A stretch of 64,000 nucleotides of DNA from Marvania coccoides. Lineage: Eukaryota; Chlorophyta; Trebouxiophyceae; Chlorellales; Chlorellaceae. Below are positions 33,785-43,626 of this stretch, in pieces. Under the pieces are notes generated by a model that searched no databases, had not been told where the DNA came from, and saw only the letters and a program-made list of their open reading frames with translations. How positions within the stretch are numbered: the first letter of the stretch is position 1; each line of letters starts with the position of its first letter. A program made the position numbers and the translations under genes. Where the stretch lies: assembly GCA_963854735.1 (NCBI GenBank), contig OY978105.1, positions 186,001 to 250,000 on the forward strand. The letters run 5' to 3'.

Positions 33785-34972
33785 CTACATTATTGCATCT
33801 GGAGGCCCCTGCCGGCGAATTCCTTCTTGCGCTGCAACCGCTCCCAAAAAATTGCTACCCAGCATGTATTTTGGCTCCACACCTAGCGACACGCTGATCT
33901 CAACCACTTTTTCAATCGAGCTGCTGAGCAGCGCCAGTCCTAGCCTCGCCAGAGCCATTGCACCTTGAGCCACCCTGGCAATGGCCTCCCTTTCTGCAGC
34001 GCCCACTTCGTCGGGCACATTGCTCTCACTGCTCCTCTCACTGCTGTCGGTCTGTTTGTTCTGCGCTTGATGAGTCACCCAAACAAGGCCATTGCACCCC
34101 AGAATGAGGTCGACTCCCAGGCTTTCTATCTGCTGAAAATGGTGCCGCTGCCGCCTTATGAGCTCAGGGGGCACGCGTACCACTCGCCCCCCAGAGAGGC
34201 GGCCGTACTTGGTGCTCCTTGTGTGGAGCATGACCGTGCCGTCATGGTGGATAGACTGGACTTCAGCCTAAATATTTCAAAATATGGCAGAAGAAGGGGG
34301 TTCAACTAAACGCTGTTGAACTTTTTGCCATGCCAGCAATTAATCCTTCCCGAATGGCTCACCGAAACAAGGTCGCCTTCACGAAAAACGCCGCGCATAT
34401 TCAGCTCGTCTTCCGCAGTTCTTCGCCTCTGAACGCCGCCGGGCAGACTCACAGCAGACAACAGCAAATGGGCTTCCTGGCGGGACTGCAAATCGATTCG
34501 CCAGCGTTTGTTGACGACCTGCAGCGGCATTTTGCAAAATAAGTATGGGACGCGCTTCATAAAAAAGATAGGGATTCTTCATACCTCTGTAACACGGCCC
34601 ACGACGACGTCTCCAACCTCAGCGGCATATCGTCGGTGGAGAGGGCGCACAGTGATGAGCTTGTTTACGCGCGAGACCACCCCACAGACTGTGGCAGTAA
34701 GCTTTTCGTCGTGAAGCTGTGTGCCATGGCCCCTGAAAGCGAAAGGAAGGAGCGTCATAGGCGAAAGTTTCAAGAATTCATTTCAAAAAAACACAGAGTC
34801 ATTACAAAAGGCGTTGGTCCACCCACGCATCTCACCGCAGAGTGTTCTCATCAAAAGTTTCAATCTCGTCTCCTACGCATACGCAAGAGGACAGGTCGCT
34901 TTCGGCATCTTGAAGCCGGGCGGCGAGGATCCGCCGCCCATCTGCTGTTCCTAAAGTTACGACGGCAGCCAT
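33785..34972 (-). CDS. RRP4: Exosome complex subunit RRP4 (EXOSC2)
   Basis: Exons 34972-34836, 34732-34585, 34518-34363 and 34267-33785 give 307 residues. RRP4 is one of the three S1/KH cap proteins of the RNA exosome, which degrades and trims RNA in nucleus and cytosol. The visible order is right: N-terminal domain (GHGTQLHDEKLTATVCGVV, VRPLHRRYAAEVGDVVVGRV), S1 domain (RWRIDLQSRQEAHLLLSAV, LPGGVQRRRTAEDELNMRG, RSTKYGRLSGGRVVRVPPEL) and KH region (GVDLILGCNGLVWVTHQ). The tail after residue 220 is divergent. Its nuclear partner helicase MTR4 lies about 9 kb downstream in the window. Confidence 0.94.
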
Positions 34973-35595
34973 AAGGAAATTTTATTCTTTCAAAATGTTA
35001 ATTATCCCCCTCTTCGCGACCTCCCGGAAAATAAAAAAATCCGCGTGGAAATATTCGTCGGCTAGGAGCGCTCCTCGTAAATTTCAGGAGAAAGACACTG
35101 AATATATTTTCATTTACTTATTGAATGGGTGTTCTCTATTGAATGTCACAGCGAACTCTTTCACACTGCTGTTTTTCATTTAAATATTCAAACTTTCAAA
35201 TTTCATCTCCCCCCCACAGGATTTAGAGCGCAAATGTTTGATTTCGTTTGCCTCGATAATACCATATTGAAAAGTACGCAGTGAATCTTTAGAATTCTAT
35301 TATATTTTGGCATTAATAAAAAACCAAAAAAAACTTCAACTATTTAATTAACCCATTTACGGTAGCTAAGAGCTCCATTTCAATCATATCGCTCTAACAA
35401 ATCATTGAAGATGCGCCCTTCTCTCCCATATCGCCCCAACCCCTTTTTTGGCGGCGGTTAGTTGGCGGTTGTCCTCATGACTTCAATTCTTTAACTCTAT
35501 TAACGCCTCTCCGAGAGAATCAAAGCTTAAGCGCAAACTCTTGGTGTCTTTTACACATCGGCAGAAATGCACGATATTTGTTGGCAGTAGAAAAA
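34973..35595. other. Intergenic, RRP4 upstream and HRGP 3' side
   Basis: AT-rich 623 bp. A minus-strand TGTAA at 35551-35555 suits the proline-rich gene. No coding signal. Confidence 0.5.
35551..35555 (-). terminator. TGTAA poly(A) signal of proline-rich gene
   Basis: TGTAA on the minus strand 41 bp beyond the stop at 35596. Confidence 0.55.
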
Positions 35596-38500
35596 TTAAA
35601 TGGCGTGGGCCCTAGGTCTCGCTTGATAGCTTTTGAGATTATTGCGATTTGATGAATGTTCTTCAACTCTGGGTCTTCTATCCCGAGGCAATATACGCTG
35701 CTTTGATGGAGAAGGGGGCATTGGATTGAGCGGTGGCGATCTGCGATGATAAAGAGACGGTGATCCAGTTTTATGAACTAATTTTATTCTTCTTCTTTTA
35801 TGCTGAAGTGGCGTATTTGTTGGTTGAATTGGATCACGCGGCGGCGAAAGACTTTTTGGCGGTGGAGGACTAAAAGGCCGGGGACTTGGCGGCGACAGCC
35901 TCAAAGGAGAAAAGAGCGGTGGACTATTAGGAGTGGGGCTCAAGGGTGGCGGGCTTGGCGGCGGCGGGCTAGGAGGCGGTGGACTCAGAGGTGGCGGGCT
36001 TGGCGGTGGCGGGCTAGGAGGCGGTGGACTCAGAGGTGGCGGGCTTGGCGGTGGCGGGGTAGGAGGCGGTGGACTCAGAGGTGGCGGGCTTGGCGGCGGC
36101 GGGGTAGGAGGGGGTGGACTCAGAGGTGGTGGGCTTGGTTGTGGCGGGCTAGGAGGGGGTGGACTCGAGGGTGGCGGGCTTGGCGGTGGCGGGGTAGGAG
36201 GCGGTGGACTCAAGGGTGGCGGGGTAGGAGGCGGTGGACTGAAGGGTGGCGGGCTTGGCGGTGGCGGGGTAGGAGGCGGTGGACTCAGAGGTGGCGGGCT
36301 TGGCGGTGGCGGGGTAGGAGGGGGTGGACTCGAGGGTGGCGGGCTTGGCGGTGGCGGGTTAGGAGGCGGTGGACTCAAGGGTGGCGGGGTAGGAGGCGGT
36401 GGACTCGAGGGTGGCGGGGTAGGAGGCGGTGGACTGAAGGGTGGCGGGCTTATCGGTGGCGGGGTAGGAGGCGGTGGACTCAGAGGTGGCGGGCTTGGCG
36501 GTGGCGGGGTAGGAGGCGGTGGACTCAAGGGTGGCGGGCTTGGCGGTGGCGGGGTAGGAGGCGGTGGACTCAAGGGTGGCGGGGTAGGAGGCGGTGGACT
36601 CGAGGGTGGCGGGGTAGGAGGCGGTGGACTGAAGGGTGGCGGGCTTATCGGTGGCGGGGTAGGAGGCGGTGGACTCAGAGGTGGCGGGCTTGGCGGTGGC
36701 GGGGTAGGAGGCGGTGGACTCAAGGGTGGCGGGCTTGGCGGTGGCGGGGTAGGAGGCGGTGGACTCAGAGGTGGCGGGCTTGGCGGTGGCGGGGTAGGAG
36801 GGGGTGGACTCGAGGGTGGCGGGCTTGGCGGTGGCGGGGTAGGAGGCGGTGGACTCAAGGGTGGCGGGGTAGGAGGCGGTGGACTGAAGGGTGGCGGGCT
36901 TGGCGGTGGCGGGGTAGTAGGCGGTGGACTCAGAGGTGGCGGGCTTGGCGGTGGCGGGGTAGGAGGCGGTGGACTGAAGGGTGGCGGGCTTGGCGGTGGC
37001 GGGCTAGGAGGCGGTGGACTCAGAGGTGGCGGGCTTGGCGGTGGCAGGGTAGGAGGGGGTGGACTCGAGGGTGGCGGGCTTGGCGGTGGCGGGGTAGGAG
37101 GCGGTGGACTCAAGGGTGGCGGGGTAGGAGGCGGTGGACTGAAGGGTGGCGGGCTTATCGGTGGCGGGGTAGGAGGCGGTGGACTCAGAGGTGGCGGGCT
37201 TGGCGGTGGCGGGGTAGGAGGCGGTGGACTCAGAGGTGGCGGGCTTGGCGGCGGCGGGGTAGGAGGGGGTGGACTCAGAGGTGGTGGGCTTGGTTGTGGC
37301 GGGCTAGGAGGGGGTGGACTCGAGGGTGGCGGGCTTGGCGGTGGCGGGGTAGGAGGCGGTGGACTCAAGGGTGGCGGGGTAGGAGGCGGTGGACTGAAGG
37401 GTGGCGGGCTTATCGGTGGCGGGGTAGGAGGCGGTGGACTCAGAGGTGGCGGGCTTGGCGGTGGCGGGGTAGGAGGCGGTGGACTCAGAGGTGGCGGGCT
37501 TGGCGGCGGCGGGGTAGGAGGGGGTGGACTCGAGGGTGGCGGGCTTGGCGGTGGCGGGGTAGGAGGCGGTGGACTCAAGGGTGGCGGGGTAGGAGGCGGT
37601 GGACTGAAGGGTGGCGGGCTTGGCGGTGGCGGGGTAGGAGGCGGTGGACTCAGAGGTGGCGGGCTTGGCGGTGGCGGGGTAGGAGGCGGTGGACTGAAGG
37701 GTGGCGGGCTTGGCGGTGGCGGGGTAGGAGGCGGTGGACTCAGAGGTGGCGGGCTTGGCGGTGGCGGGGTAGGAGGCGGTGGACTCAGAGGTGGCGGGCT
37801 TGGCGGTGGCGGGGTAGGAGGCGGTGGACTCAAGGGTGGCGGGCTTGGCGGTGGCGGGCTAGGAGGCGGTGGTGGATTGAAATCTGGAACTTCATAGAAA
37901 GAGCTGATACCAATATTTCGGACTCTATTGGTGGTGCTGGCTACAGTCTTGTTGCTGGAATCCTTATTGCAAATGCTCACTGTGTGGAGAGCTTGGCCTG
38001 GGTTGGCCATGGTGTGACGGACACCATTTATAAGCCTGCAATAGCGCGTGTATTGTTAGTCCATTATAGAAAGTTTCATGCAGGAGTTTTGCTTTCAAAA
38101 TGAATCAACGAACCAGTGAATTCTTATGGTCTCGGAGCAATTCCTAGACTTTGAAACATCTTCGCCCACCATTCTTTTCACCAGCACGCTAAAATCATTC
38201 CAAGCATTTGTACGAATTGCATTCTGCAAACCGTTAAGCGGCAAGCGTATGCCATTTTGTAATGTGGGCAAGATGAAATCGGCATCCAATGTGGATACAG
38301 GCTGTTCCAGTAATGGGCCACCAATTTCCAAAAAAACATGTCCATAAGATGAAGTGGCAGGATCGCGGTTGTCAATTCCCATACGAAGCAAAAAAGTAGT
38401 TTGATACGTAGTTGTATTGTCGTAGCCAAGCTCAACTTCAAAATACGCAACACGAGCACAGCTTGCAGGGCTATCGAAACACCCTGTGCTATTAGTAGCC

Positions 38501-39619
38501 ATCCAAGAAGCAGGTACATAGAGGCTGGTAGTGAGTAGCATGCCGTTCCAAAAAATTAAAGGTTTATCTTCCGCTTTAGAAAGGGACAGAGGGATCTGCT
38601 CAGATAAAGCGTATTTCCGACCCTGTTTCTCGTATCGTGAGGTTGACAGCGGTGATTCTGGGAGCATCAGTGGAGATGGCGGCAAATCAAATAATAATGG
38701 TGTTTGAATGGAAACATCACCTTTGAAAATGTTGATCCCCTTCCAGTATGACGTGTATGCTATCTGGTGAGGTGTCGCCGAGACTGCTGGTTGGCCAACT
38801 GTCATTGCCAAAACCTGCAATTTTCAAACTCTTATTAGGTCCCATTAAAAATGGGATGATGGCCTAGAAAGGAAAAAAATTGAACTCACATTACTTCCTC
38901 CTTCATAATCTCCGTAATATAAAAACTGCTGCGGGGGCTGCCTGTCTGTATACCACACCCCTGGCTGCCTGGCCGATTGCTGGTCGAGAGGCAAAGAAGG
39001 GTCAGTGCTAGGGTACCTCGCAGGGCGAATTGGCGCTGGAAGGTACCCAGAAATATTAATAAATGCGCTGCCCTCGCTGTTAGCCACAATGAGCTTAATT
39101 GGAGGAAAGGTTTGAGGTCCTGAGGTGTCGGGGATAAAGCTGGAAACGACCAAATATCTAGTTTGACTATCCCATAGGATGCTTGAAAAGGTGCACCACG
39201 CAGGGGTTGGATGGTCCACGCTCACTGCCATGGAAATCGAATAAAACAATAGGTTAGCTACCTGTAATGTATGTATGTATGTATGTACCACCATCAACTG
39301 CAAGGGAATTTACAACTGCGAGTGTTGGGCAGAATTTCAATTAACATAATTGCCTCTTGCTAGGATTCCCACCATTTAGGCCAGCTGTGCTTGTTATATC
39401 GAAAAATTCGCTGATAGTGAAACCATTGGGGCGCATCAGCACCCCCTCTGATGCGAGGTTCCAGGACAAAGTGGTCACACGCGCTGTCGTCCTAGCTGCC
39501 CATGCATGCGTTGGTGCAAAGATCAAACTCCAAAATACGAGGGCAATTGCATTTGAAATTAATCCCCAGCGCCTTGAATTTCGAATTTCGAATTTCATCC
39601 CATTAACTTTAGCCTTCAA
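35596..39619 (-). CDS. Secreted hydroxyproline-rich cell-wall glycoprotein
   Basis: Exons 39619-39373, 39224-38890, 38814-38114 and 38035-35596 give about 1240 residues; all joins keep phase, for example HW-LINGVRHTM. A signal peptide is clear (hydrophobic core AIALVFWSLIFA, likely cleavage after HAWA). Residues about 30-430 are an unrecognised extracellular domain with paired cysteines, several N-x-S/T sites (NISG, NSTG, NTTTY, NCSE) and blocks such as RVAYFEVELGYDNTT and SSYGHVFLEIGGPLL. From about 475 to 1120 it is almost only Ser/Thr/Pro in units like PPPSPPPLSPPPPTP, the extensin/pherophorin type whose prolines are hydroxylated and arabinosylated. The tail is basic. A structural wall or matrix role is inferred. 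The second ATG (39598) could also be the start. Confidence 0.82.
35938..37880. repeat. Tandem 45-bp/30-bp minisatellite coding for (S/T)PPP repeats
   Basis: About 1.94 kb of head-to-tail units. The main unit is 45 bp; a 30-bp variant lacks one internal third. Larger blocks recur: the run at about 36,119-36,250 is repeated near 37,275-37,405, and the block with TTATCGG (PIS in the protein) occurs four times. Since all units are multiples of three and the motif lacks stops, several frames stay open on both strands. Confidence 0.95.
39225..39372 (-). other. Intron 1 of the proline-rich gene with (ATGT)n run
   Basis: The intron has a (TATG) run at 39266-39287 and shares the words CCTGTAATGTATGT and GGGAATTTACAACTG with the spacer at 40.4-40.5 kb. 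Confidence 0.6.
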
Positions 39620-39769
39620 TTATCCCAAACCGCTGGGAGAGAAAACAACTTTTCATATCTGAATTGTTCTCTTCATTTTATTAATTTAACAATGTTCTAT
39701 TGTTTTACAATTTCGACTTGTGATTTTGCGCGAAAAAGTCAGCGTCCAAAATTCCCGAAAATTCAAACA

Positions 39770-39799
39770 TTGTAAAGCTGCTAGCTAGCAGCTTTACAA
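39770..39799. repeat. 30-bp perfect palindrome
   Basis: The 15-base half TTGTAAAGCTGCTAG is followed at once by its exact reverse complement. It lies about 150 bp upstream of the start of the proline-rich gene. Confidence 0.95.
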
Positions 39800-39936
39800 G
39801 AGAGAGGCCCCAATGAATGACGTATGAACCGAAAACCAAAATATACGCCGAATAGTACCATTAATAATTTCATTCTGGTAAGCAGCAAGCGGGTGTGTGC
39901 AAGGTTTCAAGGTTTTAGCAGGGAATTCCTATAGAC

Positions 39937-40030
39937 TTTAACAATACCCGTTGAGCACCCGCGGCAAAAGCTTGGGGAACCCACGAGTTGCGGCGTCTGA
40001 AATGGGTGGTGGGGTCCGAACAATTGTGGC
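39937..40030 (+). repeat. Dispersed repeat, copy A
   Basis: Shares ACCCGCGG, TGGGGAACCCACGA, TGAAATGG and GGGGTCCGAACAATTGTGGC in the same order and spacing with copy B at 40,735-40,830. Confidence 0.75.
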
Positions 40031-40734
40031 ATAGTCTTTGGTTGCAGTTCGTGAACCTTACTCATCTTTGTTTCCTGATACGCCATCATCATCATCTTCT
40101 TCTCCTTCGAATCTTTTTGAGTTTTTACAGCAAGCCCCGAAGCAGGTTGCTTCTTTCATTCAGGCCATCGATGACGCAAGGTTTGGTTACGAAACGCTCC
40201 GTGGCTGGACATAATACTTTGAATTTCTCGTTTTCTCCTTGTTTTCTTTTCTTAATATTCGTTGTTTCTTTTGGCGGCTGGTTTTTCTTTTCTTTTATTA
40301 TCATGTCAAAGTTATTTTTCATTATTTTTTTATTTCTGCTTGCACTTCGGTGCCAGTCTGCTACGGGGCCTAAGTTGCCCATTTGTGCGGACTTTAAACC
40401 CTGTAATGTATGTAATATATAATGTATGGGCTAACTGGTTGCCCTCGGGAGACCGTGCGGTGGCAGAGTGGGTCTGGGAATTTACAACTGGCTGCCCCTG
40501 ATAAAAATGCCTATATGCTAGTCCCAGCCAATATGTCACCCAACACAATTTGCCGGTAATTTGAGTAGTGCCCTGAAGTTCCCTCACGCCATGGCCCCCT
40601 CGTGGGCCCCCGTAGGTGAGCAACGACCGTCACACACTTGCAGTTTTAAGAACTTGAATTCGTCATTCGCCCTCATCAATCACTAATGCCTGACGGAATC
40701 ATATTGCAATGTCCTGCCCTTGTAATGTATGTTA

Positions 40735-40830
40735 TTTAACTATCCCCGAAAAGTACCCGCGGAAAAATCCTGGGGAACCCACGAATTTAACCTAATTCTA
40801 CTGAAATGGCGGGGTCCGAACAATTGTGGC
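40735..40830 (+). repeat. Dispersed repeat, copy B
   Basis: Direct-orientation relative of copy A, about 800 bp away, with the same ordered conserved blocks and diverged stretches between them. Confidence 0.75.
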
Positions 40831-41363
40831 TCCTTCGAAGAGTATCATAAGCAAAAATGTTTTTTTGTATCGAGCGCCATGCCGTTCCCGGGTTCCCTTC
40901 TCCCGGCCGAGGTACACTCGGCACAGCTACCTACTGCTTCTGCTGGATGAGGTAAACCCCGCACTGCCCCTAATGTCCTAATTTATATAGGCGACGATCC
41001 GAAGGAGTCGCGACATTGCCTCCTGCAGCAGCGTGCAAGCCCCGACGGCTCAATGGTGAAAGGACGATAAAAAAATTGCGCAGCCGTCTTCTTGGACGAC
41101 CAAACTAGCCTCCGCGGAATGCATGCGGTGCATGAACTCCTGGGAACCCAGCACCAGTCTAAAGTAAAGCTGCATGAGACTAAAGCTGCAGCTAGCGGGA
41201 CTTTCTTTCAGCTATGAATTCTCCTACCTCCGTTATCTATATTAATTAATATAATTTTATTTCAATAATTTCCTCGTTGAAGTTAAGGACAGGAGGACCT
41301 CACCGCAGATAGTATTTCTAATTTCACATTGATTATATTTGTATATTTTTGAACCAAAACCAC

Positions 41364-43140
41364 ATGAGAGAAGTTAAATCTGGGCACTCAAAAGCAAGAC
41401 CTATAAAATTTCTCTATCGCCTATGTGATTGCCGCGATGTTTCCGCTGCTTGGGCGCTGGCAACCATTTTGCTCTGCTGTGAAGCCTTTTTCTGCGTTGT
41501 TATCATCGCACGCATCCCCTGTATGTTATGATTTTGAGTTCTCAACGCATCTCGTCTTAAATAAATGGGGATAAATTGATTTGTCTGATCTCAATTGATT
41601 GCAGACACAGAAATTGACTGGACGGCATACATGCAAGAAGTGCAAGGGTTTCAGAAGGCAAGGCAGATGGATGTGATGATTTTGGATCCTAGAATTGTCT
41701 TAACTTTGCCGATCATGAAACGCAGGGAGAGCGAGATTACTCTCATTTGAAAGGCGATACCGGACCTTTAGTCTACCCTGCTGGCTTTGTGTACCTGTTT
41801 TCATGGCTGCGCACCATTACTGGGGCTAGAGTGGATCTGGCCCAGTACATCTTCGCTGCCCTGTACATTGCCACGCAGCTTTCCGCCATGGCAATTTACA
41901 TTCGGACGCGCTCCCTGCCGCCATGGTCGTTGGCATTGCTGTGCCTCTCTAGACGCATGCATTCCATCTTTGTCCTCCGTCTTTTCAACGACTGCTGGGC
42001 AATGTTCATTGCCTATGTCGCCACCCTGGTGCTGCAAGCTCGCAACTGGCCCGTTGCAATCTTTTTGTTCAGTTTGGCAGTATCCGTGAAAATGAACGTG
42101 CTGCTTTTTGCTCCAGGCGTGGTTGCAGTAGTTATCAAGGTAAGAATTGTAGGAATTGCGTGTGTAATGGCTTTTGCTCCTCATTATATCTTTTCACTTG
42201 GGTCTGTGTGTGATGCAGGAAGCAACTATGGCCAGCGCGCTGCGAGGCGTAATTGCAGGTGTTTTACTCCAGCTACTCCTAGGAGCCCCTTTTCTTCTTG
42301 CATTTCCTAAATCGTATGTGCAGAGAGCGTTTGAGTTCTCCCGGGTGTTTATTCAAAAATGGTCCGTCAATTGGCAGTTCATGCCGAAGGGCTGGTTTTT
42401 GTCTCCACAGTTTGCGGTGCTGCTACTTTTGCTGCACCTTTGCTTACTTTGGTCCTTTGCACAGCGTCGATGGTGAGAGGGGCATTGGGTTGCCCAGTAA
42501 ATAATCAAGAAACTGATCATGTCATCATTTGAGTTATCACTGCAACAATAATAACACTTCTTTCCTTTATTTTGCACAGGTTTTTAAAAGAAGGAGGCTC
42601 CGCTCCAGCCATCCAGATGTTCTTCCAGCGCAGCTTGAAAAGCAAAAATACACCAGCGCATAACCATGGCCATGGACAAGAGCGCCTTGATGACGACGCT
42701 TTGACGAGAATCATCTTCACGGCAAACATCGTGGGCGTTGTGTGCGCAAGAAGTCTGCACTATCAATTTTATTCATGGTATGAGGGCACCTCGCCAACTT
42801 TCTTCAATAATGTTTTTATGTGCCGTAATTGACGCCAACTCTTTTTCTTACAGGTATTTCCACATGTTGCCTTTTGCTCTGCTGCGTAGCAAAATCCCGC
42901 CAGTGCTCGCAATCGGCACCTTGATTGCAATTGAGGTGAGTTTATATTCTTTGAATATTTCCTTGCCATTGGGCCTGATGATCGACAATTTATTTACAGG
43001 TAGTGTGGAATATTTACCCCCCTCGGGCGTGGACTTCAGCGCTCCTACTGGTTCTGCACCTCCTCGTTCTGTGGGCATTGTGGTCTGAATCTCCTTCTCA
43101 AAAGGAGGGGAAGGGGATGGCCGGTGCAAAGATAGAATAA
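41364..43140 (+). CDS. ALG3: ALG3, Dol-P-Man:Man5GlcNAc2-PP-Dol alpha-1,3-mannosyltransferase
   Basis: Exons 41364-41520, 41605-41657, 41726-42139, 42219-42472, 42580-42777, 42854-42935 and 43000-43140 give 432 residues. ALG3 adds the sixth mannose to the lipid-linked N-glycan precursor on the lumenal side of the ER. Family signatures: YTEIDWTAYMQEVQGF, GERDYSHLKGDTGPLVYPAG, RLFNDCWAMF, VNWQFMP, YFHMLPFALLRSKIPP, VWNIYPPRAWTSALLL; about ten hydrophobic helices. Intron 2 has a GC donor (CAGAAG|GCAAGG); no GT fits without deleting conserved residues. The loop with HNHGHGQ in exon 5 is lineage-specific. The start ATG is the first in the frame of the first helix. It runs in the same direction as MTR4 with 486 bp between. 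Confidence 0.94.
41658..41725 (+). other. GC-AG intron, ALG3 intron 2
   Basis: 68-bp intron starting GCAAGG and ending CGCAG; the join gives GFQK-GERDY as in plant ALG3. Confidence 0.85.
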
Positions 43141-43626
43141 AGCAGCAAGAGTTGCTTGAGCTTCTGGGAAGGGCTGCATCTTGCAGCGTTGCTTCAAAAG
43201 CAGTTTGCAGCAGCAAATGAACTTCTATGACATACCTAAACAGTATGTAAGCAAAATGCCCAGTTTTATTTTTCACTGGAACCATTACCATTACTGCATG
43301 AAGCTCAGCATGAAGCAGGAGAGAGAAGACAGAAGGTCTGAGGAGCGCTGAGCAGGCTCTATCGATAGAAAAGTTCGAACAATAATTAAACTGACTACAG
43401 TTTCTCTACTGCAGCTGAAGGATTTTTTTTTTTTGAAGAAAATTCAAGAAAATTCAAGTTTTCAATTGGTAGAACAATCTCTCAAAATTTTATAATTCAG
43501 TAAAAAAATAAAGAATTACAAATAGGCTGGCACGCAATTCTTTCTCCTGGGCTGGATTTTTATAGGAAGTAATCCAAATAATCAAATTGCTGTTTTTGAG
43601 AATTGTGTTATTGACTTTTCTTTGAT
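43141..43626. other. Intergenic, ALG3 3' side and MTR4 upstream
   Basis: 486 bp, AT-rich toward MTR4. Should contain the MTR4 promoter. Nothing else seen. Confidence 0.45.

Larger units (their letters stand above)
39620..41363. other. Longest intergenic region, with dispersed repeats and a palindrome
   Basis: 1.74 kb between the proline-rich gene and ALG3, without a supported gene. It holds a 30-bp perfect palindrome, two related 95-bp segments and further short shared words. The hydrophobic open frame near 40.26-40.42 kb has no family resemblance. Confidence 0.6.

Noticed and set aside
35800..38103. Two very long plus-strand open frames (Arg/Trp-rich and Gly-rich) across the repeat array
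   Set aside because: They arise because the 45-bp unit lacks stop codons in these frames. The minus-strand frame has a signal peptide, matching exons and a sensible (S/T)PPP composition.
40125..40422. Hydrophobic open frame near 40.3 kb
   Set aside because: Phe/Leu-rich because of AT-rich sequence; no homologue, no splice context.
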